A DNA stretch of 64,000 nucleotides from an uncultured Phycisphaerae bacterium (lineage in GTDB: Bacteria > Planctomycetota > Phycisphaerae > UBA1845 > PWPN01), in assembly GCA_938005315.1 (NCBI GenBank), contig CALLOB010000011.1, positions 1 to 64,000 of the forward strand. The letters run 5' to 3'. Made by a program: the position numbers and the translations under genes. The notes under the pieces were generated by a model that searched no databases, was not told the DNA's origin, and worked only from the letters and a program-made list of their open reading frames with translations. Below, one piece after another: positions 1-9,317 of this stretch (position 1 is its first letter; every line of letters starts with the position of its first letter).

Positions 1-60
1 GACGGCTTCCTGAAACGCCCTTGCAGGCGCCCGGGTATTCACGATCGCGGAAAGACTCAT
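1..60 (-). CDS. 5' end of a CDS running off the left edge (MSLSAIVNTRAPARAFQEAV...); possibly a MoxR-type AAA ATPase by neighbourhood only
   Basis: ATG on minus strand at 60 overlaps the TGA of the upstream transglutaminase gene (ATGA); open to the window edge. Confidence 0.4.
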   Translation of the reverse strand, partial: MSLSAIVNTRAPARAFQEAV

Positions 61-2369
61 CGACATCCGCTCCTTGTGGGGAAAACGCGTCTCAGATGGC
101 CGGTCGTCAGAGATCGAACCGCCTGACGGCAGGCCCGCAGAACCTCGTCGGTCTGCAGGTGCCCGAGAGACTGTGGAGGCGCGAAGGCTGTCCGGGCGGC
201 TCCCTCCACGGCGCGTCGGACGGCCTCGCCGTCAGCCGCCGTCGGGGCGGTCAGGGTTCCGTACCACCGGGCGGGCGTGGTCGCCCGCGGACGGGGCCGG
301 CCGGCGAGCCGGCAGCGTCGATCCAGCAGCGCGAGGGTATAGAGAGGCAGGAGCAGCGGTGTGCGGCGCGACGCCAGCTGCCACTCCAGCGTGTACAGGG
401 CATCGAGCAGGCGCCGGCGCAGCACCGCTCCCGCCAGTGCCGTGCCGGTGACGAGCAGAAGGCCGCCCGGCGACCGGACAGCTTCCCGACAGAACGTCCC
501 CAGGGCGGTCAGGGCCCGTTGCGGAACGGGCACGTCGGGAATCAGCACATGGTGCCCGGGCGTCGGATCGAGCGTCAGCCAGCATCCGTCGACCATGCGG
601 ACCTCGACCCAGAAGTGCAGGTCCCGTCGCTGCACGGGCGTATGTCCGGAGCGGCGGTCGAAACGATCCGGCGCCGCGTAGAAGCCGCCGATCAGCCTGA
701 CACGATAGCCCAGGGCATGCAGCATGACCGCCGTCGCGGAAGCGAAGTGATACGCCGGGCCGCATCGCAGATCGCAGAGGAAGGCCGCCGTCGGATCCCG
801 CGTGGCATCGCCGGTCGAGGCCGTCGGATCCAGCGTGCAGCGGCCGCGAAGACCGTTGACCACAGCCTGGATCTGCCGCCATCCGCGCGGCAGACCGGCT
901 GTCCACGCTCCGGCCAGCTCCGCGGCCTCGGGAGGCACGTGGATCGGTCCGACGGACTCGCCCCCGGGGGTGGCCGAGTACGCGAAACCCGCCGTGCCGA
1001 GCGCCTCCGGCCGGATGACCGGCGAACAGGTTTCAACGACCGTCGCGACGGGCACCTGCCGGATCATGCACAGCAGGCCGTCGGGCCCCCGCCGGAAAAA
1101 CCGCGGATCGTCCACCAGGCCGACGCGAAAACGTTCGAGATGCAGCGGAACAGGCATGCGCGCGGAGCGGAACAGGCCGATCCTGATCTCGTGATTCACT
1201 GTTCGGGCCACGATTTCGGGGTCCGGACCGCCGGCGACGCCCATCCAACGGTCGTCCCCGAGCCGATCGACGCCTCCGGGCATCGTCGGAGGCGGAACCT
1301 CGTACCACTCGACGCCGTCAAAACGATCGAAAACCGCGGTCCGCAGGTGCAGCGGCGTCGGGCCCTTCACGTGCAGCAGCGCGTCGGCCTCGACCGTCGC
1401 GGACGGGCGCGACTCCGGCGGCGTCTCCCGCAGCAGCGAAAACCGGCGACCAGCCTTGTGGTTCCAGGACTTCAGAAGCCCCTGACGGAAACGGATCCTG
1501 TCGGGAAGCAGAGCGATGGCCCGCTCCACCTGATCGGGCGGACGGGGCGTTCCGTAGACTTCGGTCATCACGTCGTACAGCGAGGGGAGGTCTGACTCCC
1601 GAAAGGTCTCTCCGTCGTCGAAACCGCTGCTGTCGGCGCGCTCGCCGTCTCCGGCCGAGTCCAGGCCCTGGCCCACCCCCGACCGGGCATGCCTGTTCCC
1701 TCCGGACGACCCGCCGGAGGCGGGAAGCCACTCGCCGATGAGACGGGGGCTGCGGCGCGTGCCGGATGCCCCCATCGCGGCCGCGCAACCGAGCAGAGCG
1801 GCCAGGCATGCCATGGCCGTCCATGGCGGCCGCCGTCCGGCCCGAACCGTGGTGAGCGACCCGAGGCTGCGCCAGTGGCCAAGCATCAGCCACATGCTTC
1901 CGGCGATCGCATAGGCCACCCCGAGAAGCCTGGGGCCGTCATCATCGGCCTCCAGCACGATCAGGGCCGACACCTCCACCAGGCTGACGAGAACCGCCGC
2001 TCGGTCGGCATCCGCCCCGCCCGGCAGCGCCAGGAGACCGAGGGCGAGGTTGCGAAGCGACTCGATGACGAGCATCTCCAGCGGGCGGGGCTCTCCACCG
2101 GTCGTCATCGCGAAAAGACTCGCCGCCATCGGCAGCCCGGCCAGGAAACACATCGCCAGGGAAGGCAGGCCTCTGGCGCCGACGAGGCGCCGGCCCAGCA
2201 TCCTGCGGACGCCGAGGGCGACGGCGACCCCGACGCAGGTCCTGAGCGACACGGTCCAGCCGGACGATCCGGGCCCGCTGAGCACCACCTCGGCGCCCAG
2301 AAGCCCCAGGACCACCATCACCGCGTGGAGGGCACGCTCGAACCTCACTTCAGAGCCCTCCGCACGCAC
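57..2369 (-). CDS. Membrane protein with transglutaminase-like domain
   Basis: N-terminal hydrophobic segments; core ..CGPAYHFASATAVMLHALGYRVRLIGGFYA...HFWVEVRMVDGCWLTLDPTPG.. typical of transglutaminase-like domains (Cys/His/Asp); GTG start overlapping the DUF58 gene. Confidence 0.85.
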   Translation of the reverse strand: MRAEGSEVRFERALHAVMVVLGLLGAEVVLSGPGSSGWTVSLRTCVGVAVALGVRRMLGRRLVGARGLPSLAMCFLAGLPMAASLFAMTTGGEPRPLEMLVIESLRNLALGLLALPGGADADRAAVLVSLVEVSALIVLEADDDGPRLLGVAYAIAGSMWLMLGHWRSLGSLTTVRAGRRPPWTAMACLAALLGCAAAMGASGTRRSPRLIGEWLPASGGSSGGNRHARSGVGQGLDSAGDGERADSSGFDDGETFRESDLPSLYDVMTEVYGTPRPPDQVERAIALLPDRIRFRQGLLKSWNHKAGRRFSLLRETPPESRPSATVEADALLHVKGPTPLHLRTAVFDRFDGVEWYEVPPPTMPGGVDRLGDDRWMGVAGGPDPEIVARTVNHEIRIGLFRSARMPVPLHLERFRVGLVDDPRFFRRGPDGLLCMIRQVPVATVVETCSPVIRPEALGTAGFAYSATPGGESVGPIHVPPEAAELAGAWTAGLPRGWRQIQAVVNGLRGRCTLDPTASTGDATRDPTAAFLCDLRCGPAYHFASATAVMLHALGYRVRLIGGFYAAPDRFDRRSGHTPVQRRDLHFWVEVRMVDGCWLTLDPTPGHHVLIPDVPVPQRALTALGTFCREAVRSPGGLLLVTGTALAGAVLRRRLLDALYTLEWQLASRRTPLLLPLYTLALLDRRCRLAGRPRPRATTPARWYGTLTAPTAADGEAVRRAVEGAARTAFAPPQSLGHLQTDEVLRACRQAVRSLTTGHLRRVFPTRSGCR

Positions 2370-3520
2370 GCCATGTCGTCTTCATCCCCCCGATCCCCTC
2401 CGGACGGGTCCGAGCGAAGCGCGATCACGCGGACGACCCGGTCGCGGCGGAGGGGTACCCGCGCCGCGGCGGCCCCGCGATCCGTGGTCACCAGAAAAGC
2501 GATCCCGCCGGGGTGATCCGGCCGGCAGGAGAGGCCCGCTGCCGGAAGGCGGGCCAATGTATCCAGCAGCAGACGTCCGTGGCTCGGTCCGGTGCCCGGC
2601 GCGATGGAGCGTTCTCCCGCGATCAGGCCCACCCGCCCGCCTTCTTCGATCCAGGCCTGGCAGAGGCTGGCTGCCGCGCGGATCGCCCGCTCGAGGGTGG
2701 ACTGGCATCCGCTGCCGCTGTGGTGCGCCGGGGCGGTGTCCAGAACGATCGTCACCGCGGTATGCGCCGGCGCCTGCCGCTCGCAGACGATCAGTCGATC
2801 ATGTCTGGCGGTCTGGATCCAGTGGATCGATCGCAGGGGGTCTCCGCGCCGGTAGGGCCGGAGGGCAAAGATGTCTCCGCGGCAGCCGGGTCTGGTCAAT
2901 AAACAGGCCTCCTCGTCGTCGCGGCCGGGCGCTGCGGCCGGCAACGGCCCTACCGGCCAGGTTCGAGGCCAGACGATGAGACGTTGCGGAACCTGAACCC
3001 TGACCGACCCCGAGCCGAATCCGAAGGGAAAGCCGGTCGACAGCACCAGCCCGGCGTCCGGATACACGCCGCGCAGGCGGGGCGTGAACTCGAGCTGAAA
3101 TCGGCGGGTGCACCAGCCGGGCAGATATCGCACCACCGCCCATGCCTGTTCGGCGGGTGTGCCTTCCGGGTGCAGAACCAGGCCCCAGGCTCCCCAGGGG
3201 AGGCGGTTGCGCAGGGTCAGCTCGATCGTCACGGGATGGCCTTCGCGGATCCGGGATCTCGAGAAGCGCAGCGTGGCACTTGTCCCTGCCAGACTCAGCC
3301 GCGGCCACGCGTACCCCGCGGCCAGGACGCTCCCCAATGCCGTACTGATCATCCATGCCCGGGCATGGACCAGCCGACCGCAGGCGAGGGTGACCAACAA
3401 AGCCAGGGCTATCGCGAGCGGCATCCTGCGAGCGCCGACCGGAAGGAGAGGGGTCGGGAATCCGGCCCGCAGCCTACGGGCGTTCAGGGTCGTCCGGAAC
3501 CATGGCCACAGGCCGGGCAT
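2345..3520 (-). CDS. DUF58 domain-containing protein
   Basis: N-terminal TM pair; ..RPYRRGDPLRSIHWIQTARHDRLIVCERQAP.. DUF58 signature; next to transglutaminase gene. Confidence 0.85.
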   Translation of the reverse strand: MPGLWPWFRTTLNARRLRAGFPTPLLPVGARRMPLAIALALLVTLACGRLVHARAWMISTALGSVLAAGYAWPRLSLAGTSATLRFSRSRIREGHPVTIELTLRNRLPWGAWGLVLHPEGTPAEQAWAVVRYLPGWCTRRFQLEFTPRLRGVYPDAGLVLSTGFPFGFGSGSVRVQVPQRLIVWPRTWPVGPLPAAAPGRDDEEACLLTRPGCRGDIFALRPYRRGDPLRSIHWIQTARHDRLIVCERQAPAHTAVTIVLDTAPAHHSGSGCQSTLERAIRAAASLCQAWIEEGGRVGLIAGERSIAPGTGPSHGRLLLDTLARLPAAGLSCRPDHPGGIAFLVTTDRGAAAARVPLRRDRVVRVIALRSDPSGGDRGDEDDMACVRRALK

Positions 3521-3574
3521 GACTTTCCACTCCGCAGTCGTTCGCCGGCCGCCTGCCGTCCGGGAACGGTCGTA

Positions 3575-3589
3575 TATTACAATGTAATA
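3575..3589. promoter_or_regulatory. Perfect AT-rich palindrome TATTACA-A-TGTAATA, operator-like
   Basis: 7-bp perfect arms around one base, 55 bp upstream of the DUF58 start, in an otherwise GC-rich region. Confidence 0.45.
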
Positions 3590-3904
3590 CCCCGATCATA
3601 TCACCGTCAAGCAGAAGGAGAAGAAGCTTCCCGGCCCGGCCCGGCACGGCCGGCACACCCCGGATCGCTAGCCCGGCGGGTGTTTCGCGCCCCTGGCCGG
3701 CGGTCTTGCGCAAGGTCCGTCAACGGGCCTGCGTCCGGCCGGCTACCAGCAGGCCGCAACCCGTCCCCCGCAGGCGGTGGAGGTTCGACGTCGCGGTTGG
3801 GTTGGTTTCAGCGAGTCAGGCCCGCTGCTTGACCGGCGGCGGCAGGCTGGTCGATGATGTGGCCGGCGCCTGGATGTTTTTCCCGACGCGCAGAGGTGCG
3901 AGAT

Positions 3905-5071
3905 ATGGTCATCGGCATCCCCCGGGAGATTCTGGAAGAGGAACGGCGCGTGGCGGCCCTGCCCGAGACCGTCGCGCGGTATGTCCAGATGGGATTTGCG
4001 GTTCTGGTCGAGCGGGGGGCGGGCGCAGGCGTTTTCCGCTCGGACGCCGAATACCGGGAGGCCGGGGCCGAGATCGTGCCGGACGCCAGGTCGCTGTACG
4101 ACCGCGCCGAGGTGGTGCTGAAGGTCAAGCAGCCGTACTTCAACCGGGAGCTGGGGCTGCACGAGGCGGAGATGCTGCGGCGAGAGGCGGTGCTGATCAC
4201 CTTTCTGCACCCCGCGGCGCCGACGAATCACGGGATGGTCCGCACGTTGCGCGACCGCGGCGTGACGTCGTTGACCATGGACGGCGTTCCGCGGATCTCG
4301 CGGGCCCAGACGATGGACGCGCTGACCTCGATGAGCACGATCACCGGCTACCGGTCGATCCTCATCGCCGCGAACCACTTTCCGCGGTTCATGCCGATGA
4401 TCGGCACGGCCATCGGCACGATCCAGCCGGCGCAGGTGCTGGTCGTCGGAGCCGGGGTGGTCGGCCTGCAGGCCATCGCGACCGCCCGGCGGCTGGGGGC
4501 GGTGGTGAAGGTCGTGGACATCCGCGGCGAGGCCCGGGGCGAGGCCGGCAGCCTGAAGGGCGTGCAGGTCGTCGGCTTCGAGGTGCCCGAGGAGCTGGCC
4601 CACGGCGAAGGCGGTTACGCCAGGGCCCTTCCCCCGGAATGGCTTGAGAAAGAGCGGGAACTGCTGCGTTCGCTGGTCCCGCAGTCCGACATCGTGATCC
4701 TCAGCGCCCTGGTGCCGGGCGAGCTGGCCCCGGTGCTGATCACCCGGGAGATGGTGATGAGCATGCGGGCCGGGTCGGTGGTGGTGGATGTGTCGATCGA
4801 CCAGGGCGGCAACTGCGAACTGACCGTCTCGGGACGCGAAACCATGGTGCACGACGTGTACCTCTGCGGGACGGCCAACATCCCCGGCTCGATGGCCGTG
4901 GACGCCACCTGGCTGTACGCCCACAACATGCTCCATTTCGTGGAGAACCTCTTCCCGAACGGACCGGGGCGGATGAACCTGGAGGACGAGATCGTCCGGC
5001 ACACGCTGGTCACGATCGGCGGCCGGATCGTGCACCCCGGCGCGTTGAAGGCCATGGGCCCGGCGGCCTGA
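3905..5071 (+). CDS. pntAA: NAD(P) transhydrogenase subunit alpha part 1 (alanine dehydrogenase/PntAA family)
   Basis: MVIGIPREILEEERRVAALPE.. and ..VLVVGAGVVGLQAIATARRLGAVVKVVDIR..; followed by pntAB and pntB. Confidence 0.92.
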   Translation: MVIGIPREILEEERRVAALPETVARYVQMGFAVLVERGAGAGVFRSDAEYREAGAEIVPDARSLYDRAEVVLKVKQPYFNRELGLHEAEMLRREAVLITFLHPAAPTNHGMVRTLRDRGVTSLTMDGVPRISRAQTMDALTSMSTITGYRSILIAANHFPRFMPMIGTAIGTIQPAQVLVVGAGVVGLQAIATARRLGAVVKVVDIRGEARGEAGSLKGVQVVGFEVPEELAHGEGGYARALPPEWLEKERELLRSLVPQSDIVILSALVPGELAPVLITREMVMSMRAGSVVVDVSIDQGGNCELTVSGRETMVHDVYLCGTANIPGSMAVDATWLYAHNMLHFVENLFPNGPGRMNLEDEIVRHTLVTIGGRIVHPGALKAMGPAA

Positions 5072-5097
5072 CGGTCGCTTCGGAGGGGCTTGCTGCG

Positions 5098-5418
5098 ATG
5101 GCCGACTTCCTGCTGACCGCCGCGGTGCTGGCGGCTTCCGCCGGGCTTGGGTTTGCCGTGATCCGGCGGATTCCGCCGATGCTGCACACGCCGCTGATGT
5201 CGATGACCAACGCGGTTTCCGGGGTCGTGGTGCTGGGGGCGCTGCTGCTGTTCGCCGTCCGCACGGACCGGCTGGAGCAGGTCGCCGGCGGCATCGCCCT
5301 GGCGGCGGCGGCGTTCAACGTCGTCGGGGGCTTTGCGATCACCCACCGCATGCTGAGTTTCTTCCGCAAGCCGTCCGAGCGGGCCGGGGAGGAGCATTCC
5401 GAATGCCGCACAGGCTGA
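5098..5418 (+). CDS. pntAB: NAD(P) transhydrogenase subunit alpha part 2 (membrane)
   Basis: 106 aa, hydrophobic; ..HTPLMSMTNAVSGVVVLGALL.. PntAB signature. Confidence 0.92.
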   Translation: MADFLLTAAVLAASAGLGFAVIRRIPPMLHTPLMSMTNAVSGVVVLGALLLFAVRTDRLEQVAGGIALAAAAFNVVGGFAITHRMLSFFRKPSERAGEEHSECRTG

Positions 5419-6842
5419 TCGAGCTGGCCATCGTCGGGGTGCTGCTGCTGGGCATCGTGCTGTTTCGCGGTCCCAGGCCGGCGCGGCTGGGCAACCTGCT
5501 GGCGGCCATGGCCCTGCTGTGCGGCGTGGGCTTGATCCTGGCGCGGCAGAGTCTTTCGCCTGCGGGGCTGATTCTCGTGACCGCCGGGCTGGGCGCGGCC
5601 GCGGGATGGGTTCTGGCGCTGCGGGTCACGATGATTCGCATTCCCGCGATGGTGGCCCTGCAGAACGGCATGGGCGGCATGGCCTCGTTCCTGGTGGCCT
5701 CCGTGGAACTGACCCGCTGTGCCGTCGGGGCCAGCGGTCCGGGCGTCCGCGGGGCGGCGTTGCTGGGCATGGTCACCGGGGCGGTCACGCTCACCGGCAG
5801 CCTGCTGGCCGGGGGCCGGCTGGCCAACATGCTGAGCCAGCGGCCGGTGTACCTGCCGCGGCACAATCTGATCCTCGCGGGGCTCGCGACCGCGGCGCTG
5901 CTCCTTTCAGGCGGCGCGATGGCGGCGGGCGATCCGACGAGCCTGCGGACCCTGGCGGCCGGAGTCGTCCTGGCGGCCGGCGGGCTGGGGGTGGCGCTGG
6001 CGATGAGGGTCGGCGGGGCCGACATGCCGGTGCTGATCTCGTTTCTCAATGCCGGCACGGGCCTGGCGGCGGCCTTCTGCGGGCTGGCCATCGGCAGCTG
6101 GCTGCTGGTGGCCTGCGGGGCGATGGTCGGGGTTTCGGGGACGATTCTCACGCAGATCATGTGCCGGGCGATGAACCGCAGACTGACCGGCGTGCTGGCC
6201 GGGTCGGGGCTGACGCCGGCCGGTCCATCCGAGGCTCCCGAATCAGCGACTCCTTCTCGTCCATCGGAAACCGTGCCGGTACAGGCGGAAGCGGCAGCTC
6301 CGGGGACTGCCCTGCCGGCCGAGGTCGCCGACCCCTACGAGAGGGCAGTCGGAATCCTGCGTCAGGCCCGTTCGGTGATCATCGTGCCGGGCTACGGCAT
6401 GGCACTGGCGGGTGCCCAGGAGGAGACGGTGCAGCTGGCCGAGCAGCTTGCCGGGGCCGGACGGTCGGTGGTTTTCGCCATTCACCCGGTGGCCGGACGG
6501 ATGCCGGGTCACATGCACGTGCTGCTGGCCGAGGCCGAGGTCGATTACGGCATGATCCGCGAGATGAACGACGTGAATCCGCTCTTTGCCGAAACGGACG
6601 CGGTTCTGGTCGTCGGGGCCTGTGACGTGGTCAATCCGGCGGCCATTCAGAGGGAGGGAACGCCGATTTCGGGGATGCCCATCCTGCGGGCCCACGAGGC
6701 CCGGGCGGTGGTGGTCTGCAACCTCGACACCCGGCCGGGCTACTCGGGAGTCGAGAACCCTCTTTATCGCCAGCCGCAGACCGTCATGCTGACCGGCGAC
6801 GCCAGGGAGACGCTCGCCCGGCTGCGAGCGGCGCTGGCCTGA
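5403..6842 (+). CDS. pntB: NAD(P)(+) transhydrogenase subunit beta
   Basis: Multi-TM N-terminus plus ..VIIVPGYGMALAGAQ.., ..FAIHPVAGRMPGHMHVLLAEAEVDYG.., ..VEVLVVGACDVVNPAA-type.. NADP-binding dIII. Confidence 0.93.
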   Translation: MPHRLIELAIVGVLLLGIVLFRGPRPARLGNLLAAMALLCGVGLILARQSLSPAGLILVTAGLGAAAGWVLALRVTMIRIPAMVALQNGMGGMASFLVASVELTRCAVGASGPGVRGAALLGMVTGAVTLTGSLLAGGRLANMLSQRPVYLPRHNLILAGLATAALLLSGGAMAAGDPTSLRTLAAGVVLAAGGLGVALAMRVGGADMPVLISFLNAGTGLAAAFCGLAIGSWLLVACGAMVGVSGTILTQIMCRAMNRRLTGVLAGSGLTPAGPSEAPESATPSRPSETVPVQAEAAAPGTALPAEVADPYERAVGILRQARSVIIVPGYGMALAGAQEETVQLAEQLAGAGRSVVFAIHPVAGRMPGHMHVLLAEAEVDYGMIREMNDVNPLFAETDAVLVVGACDVVNPAAIQREGTPISGMPILRAHEARAVVVCNLDTRPGYSGVENPLYRQPQTVMLTGDARETLARLRAALA

Positions 6843-6952
6843 CGGGCTCGCCAGCCGGCGGGCGGGAGGCGGGCGTGCGCCGGCAGGCGCCATATAATGG
6901 CCGCGGGAGGCTTCCGGAAGGGGTGTTGACGGAGCCGACCGGCGGAGGGTCG

Positions 6953-7702
6953 ATGCGTTTCAAGCTGATCAGCTGCGAGATCTTCGCCCGCGAGATGTGC
7001 GACGCGGTGGTCCGGTCGCCGCATCGGGTGGACGTCGAGTTCCTGCCCAAGGGCCTGCACGACATCGGCGCCGAGGGGATGCGTGCCCGTCTTCAGGAGG
7101 CCGTGGACCGCTGCGAGGGTGCCGAGTGCGACGCGATTCTGCTGGGGTACGGTCTGTGCAACAACGGAATCGTGGGACTTTTCTCCCGCAGTCACCCGGT
7201 GGTGGTGCCTCGGGCCCACGACTGCATCACGCTGTTCTTCGGCAGCCGTGAACGTTACCTGGAGTACTTCGACAGCCATCCCGGGACATTTTTCATGACC
7301 TCCGGCTGGCTGGAGCGCGGCCGCGACGCCGGCGAGCTGACCCAGCTGTCGATCCAGCACCGCACGGGCATGGACCTGAGCTACGAGGAGCTTGTGGCCC
7401 GCTACGGCGAGGATAACGCCGCGTACCTGCGCGAGACGCTCTGCGATGCGCTGCGAAACTACGGGCGTCTGGCGTACATCCGCATGGGCATCGAGCCGGA
7501 CGACCGCTTCGAGCGGGAAAGCCGGGCCCTGGCGGCCGAACGCGGCTGGGCCTATGAGGCCCTGAGCGGCGACATGGGGCTGATCCGGCGGATGCTGGCC
7601 GGCCGATGGGACGAGGCGGACTTCCTGGTGGTGCCGCCGGGATGGCAGGTGAAAGCGGCCCATGACGGGGCGATCCTCCGCGCGGAGCCGACAAGCTCAT
7701 GA
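6953..7702 (+). CDS. DUF1638 domain-containing protein
   Basis: MRFKLISCEIFAREMCDAV..DAILLGYGLCNNGIVGL..VVPRAHDCITLFFGSRERYLEYF..PGTFFMTSGWLERG; DUF1638 hallmarks. Confidence 0.85.
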   Translation: MRFKLISCEIFAREMCDAVVRSPHRVDVEFLPKGLHDIGAEGMRARLQEAVDRCEGAECDAILLGYGLCNNGIVGLFSRSHPVVVPRAHDCITLFFGSRERYLEYFDSHPGTFFMTSGWLERGRDAGELTQLSIQHRTGMDLSYEELVARYGEDNAAYLRETLCDALRNYGRLAYIRMGIEPDDRFERESRALAAERGWAYEALSGDMGLIRRMLAGRWDEADFLVVPPGWQVKAAHDGAILRAEPTSS

Positions 7703-9216
7703 ACGATCCGGTGCGTATCGAGCTCGTGCCGCTGAACACGGCGTTCCAGGTCGAGCGGGGGACGCCGCTGCAGGACGTGCTGTTCGAGCACGGCGTCGAG
7801 TTCCCCTGCGGCGGCGAGGGGCACTGTCTGGGCTGCCGTGTCAAGGTGCTGGACGGGGCGCTGCCGGCCACCGACGAGCACCGTCGGGCCCTGGGCGAGG
7901 AGGCGGTGCGGGCCGGATGGCGGCTGGCCTGCCGATGCCGCGCGGAAGCGGACCTGCGGCTGGAGATCTCGCAGTGGGAGGAGGCGATCCTGGTCGATCA
8001 CGCCGCCGTGTCCTTCGAGCCGGGGCGGGGCCTGGGTGTCGCGGTGGACCTGGGCACGACGACGCTGGTCGCCCAGCTGGTGGACCTTCAGACCGGGACG
8101 GTGCTGGGGGTGCGCACGGGGCTCAATCCCCAGGCCCGGCACGGCGGGGACATCATGAGCCGGGTTCAGTTCGCGGTCGCCGGCGAAGGCCGGGAGCGAC
8201 TGACCGGGCTGATCCGCCGGGCGCTGGGGGGCATGATCGGAGAGCTGCTGGCCGGGGCACGGAACGACCCGGGCGTTCCCGTGCGCGTGCGGATCGTCGG
8301 CAACACGGTGATGCACCACCTGTTCTGCGGGCTGGACGTCGAGCCGCTCTCACATTACCCGTTCGAGTCGGAGCACATCGGCCCGGGACGATTCAAGGGC
8401 AGTGATCTGGGGTGGGGAGGCGCGGCCGATCTGGAGGTCGTTTTCCTGCCCTGTCTGGGCAGCTTCGTAGGCAGCGACATTCTCGCCGGCCTGCTGGCCA
8501 CCGGCCTGCACGAGAGCCCGTCGCCGGCGGCGCTGATCGATCTGGGCACCAACGGCGAGATCGTGGTGGGCAACGCCGGCGGAATGGTGTGTGCCTCGAC
8601 CGCGGCCGGACCGGCGTTCGAGGGGGCGAGGATTTCGCGGGGCATGCGGGCCGCCACCGGCGCGATCTCGCAGGTCCGCCTGCAGGACGGGTCTTTCGAG
8701 TGCCACGTGCTGGGGGGGGGGCCGGCTCGTGGAATCTGCGGCAGCGGGCTGGTGGACGCGGCGGCCTGCGGGCTGGATCTCGGCCTGATCCAGCCCAGCG
8801 GGCGGCTGGCCGATCGCCGGGCGGGACTGCCCCTGACCGACGGCGTCGCCCTGACCCAGGCCGACATCCGCGAGCTGCAGTTGGCCAAGGGCGCGGTGGC
8901 GGCGGGGCTGCGGATCCTGCTGGAGCGATCGGGCATCGGCGCGCAGGACCTTGCGGCCGTCCACCTGGCCGGGGCGTTCGGCAACTATGTCAGCCGATCC
9001 AGCGCGCGGCGCATCGGACTGCTGGAGTGCCCGCAGGAGCTGGTCCGGCCGGTGGGCAATACCGCCCTGCTGGGGGCCAAGCTGGCCCTGTTCGACGATG
9101 CCGATGAGGATTACACCGGGCTGCGGGCCCGGGTGCGTCACGTGCCCCTGGGCAGCGACCTCCGCTTCCAGGACGTCTTCGCCGAGGCCATGCTGTTTCC
9201 CGAGGGAACAGGCTAG
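7699..9216 (+). CDS. 2Fe-2S ferredoxin + ASKHA (DUF4445) protein, reductive activator of corrinoid proteins (RACo/RamA-like role)
   Basis: N-terminal ferredoxin-type CGGEGHCLGCRV; ..GVAVDLGTTTLVAQLVDL..; ..LIDLGTNGEIVVGN..; ..GGGPARGICGSGLVD..; overlaps DUF1638 stop (ATGA). Confidence 0.88.
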   Translation: MNDPVRIELVPLNTAFQVERGTPLQDVLFEHGVEFPCGGEGHCLGCRVKVLDGALPATDEHRRALGEEAVRAGWRLACRCRAEADLRLEISQWEEAILVDHAAVSFEPGRGLGVAVDLGTTTLVAQLVDLQTGTVLGVRTGLNPQARHGGDIMSRVQFAVAGEGRERLTGLIRRALGGMIGELLAGARNDPGVPVRVRIVGNTVMHHLFCGLDVEPLSHYPFESEHIGPGRFKGSDLGWGGAADLEVVFLPCLGSFVGSDILAGLLATGLHESPSPAALIDLGTNGEIVVGNAGGMVCASTAAGPAFEGARISRGMRAATGAISQVRLQDGSFECHVLGGGPARGICGSGLVDAAACGLDLGLIQPSGRLADRRAGLPLTDGVALTQADIRELQLAKGAVAAGLRILLERSGIGAQDLAAVHLAGAFGNYVSRSSARRIGLLECPQELVRPVGNTALLGAKLALFDDADEDYTGLRARVRHVPLGSDLRFQDVFAEAMLFPEGTG

Positions 9217-9317
9217 ATCTTCGCGCTCATCACAGGCGGAGGCTGCAGGTCCTTCTCCGCCCTTGCGGAAAAGCCGGAGCGGCCGGCCATCCGGGAGATG
9301 AGCGGCGCGAAGCGATC
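9217..9317. terminator. Long imperfect inverted repeat between convergent genes, possible bidirectional terminator
   Basis: GATCTTCGCGCTCATC (from 9217) vs GATGAGCGGCGCGAAGCGATC (to 9317); 6+7+3 bp of stem with small bulges, about 65-nt loop. Confidence 0.4.

Noticed and set aside
21-1595. 524-aa plus-strand ORF
   Set aside because: Antisense to the transglutaminase gene; Arg/Gln/Pro-rich nonsense composition.
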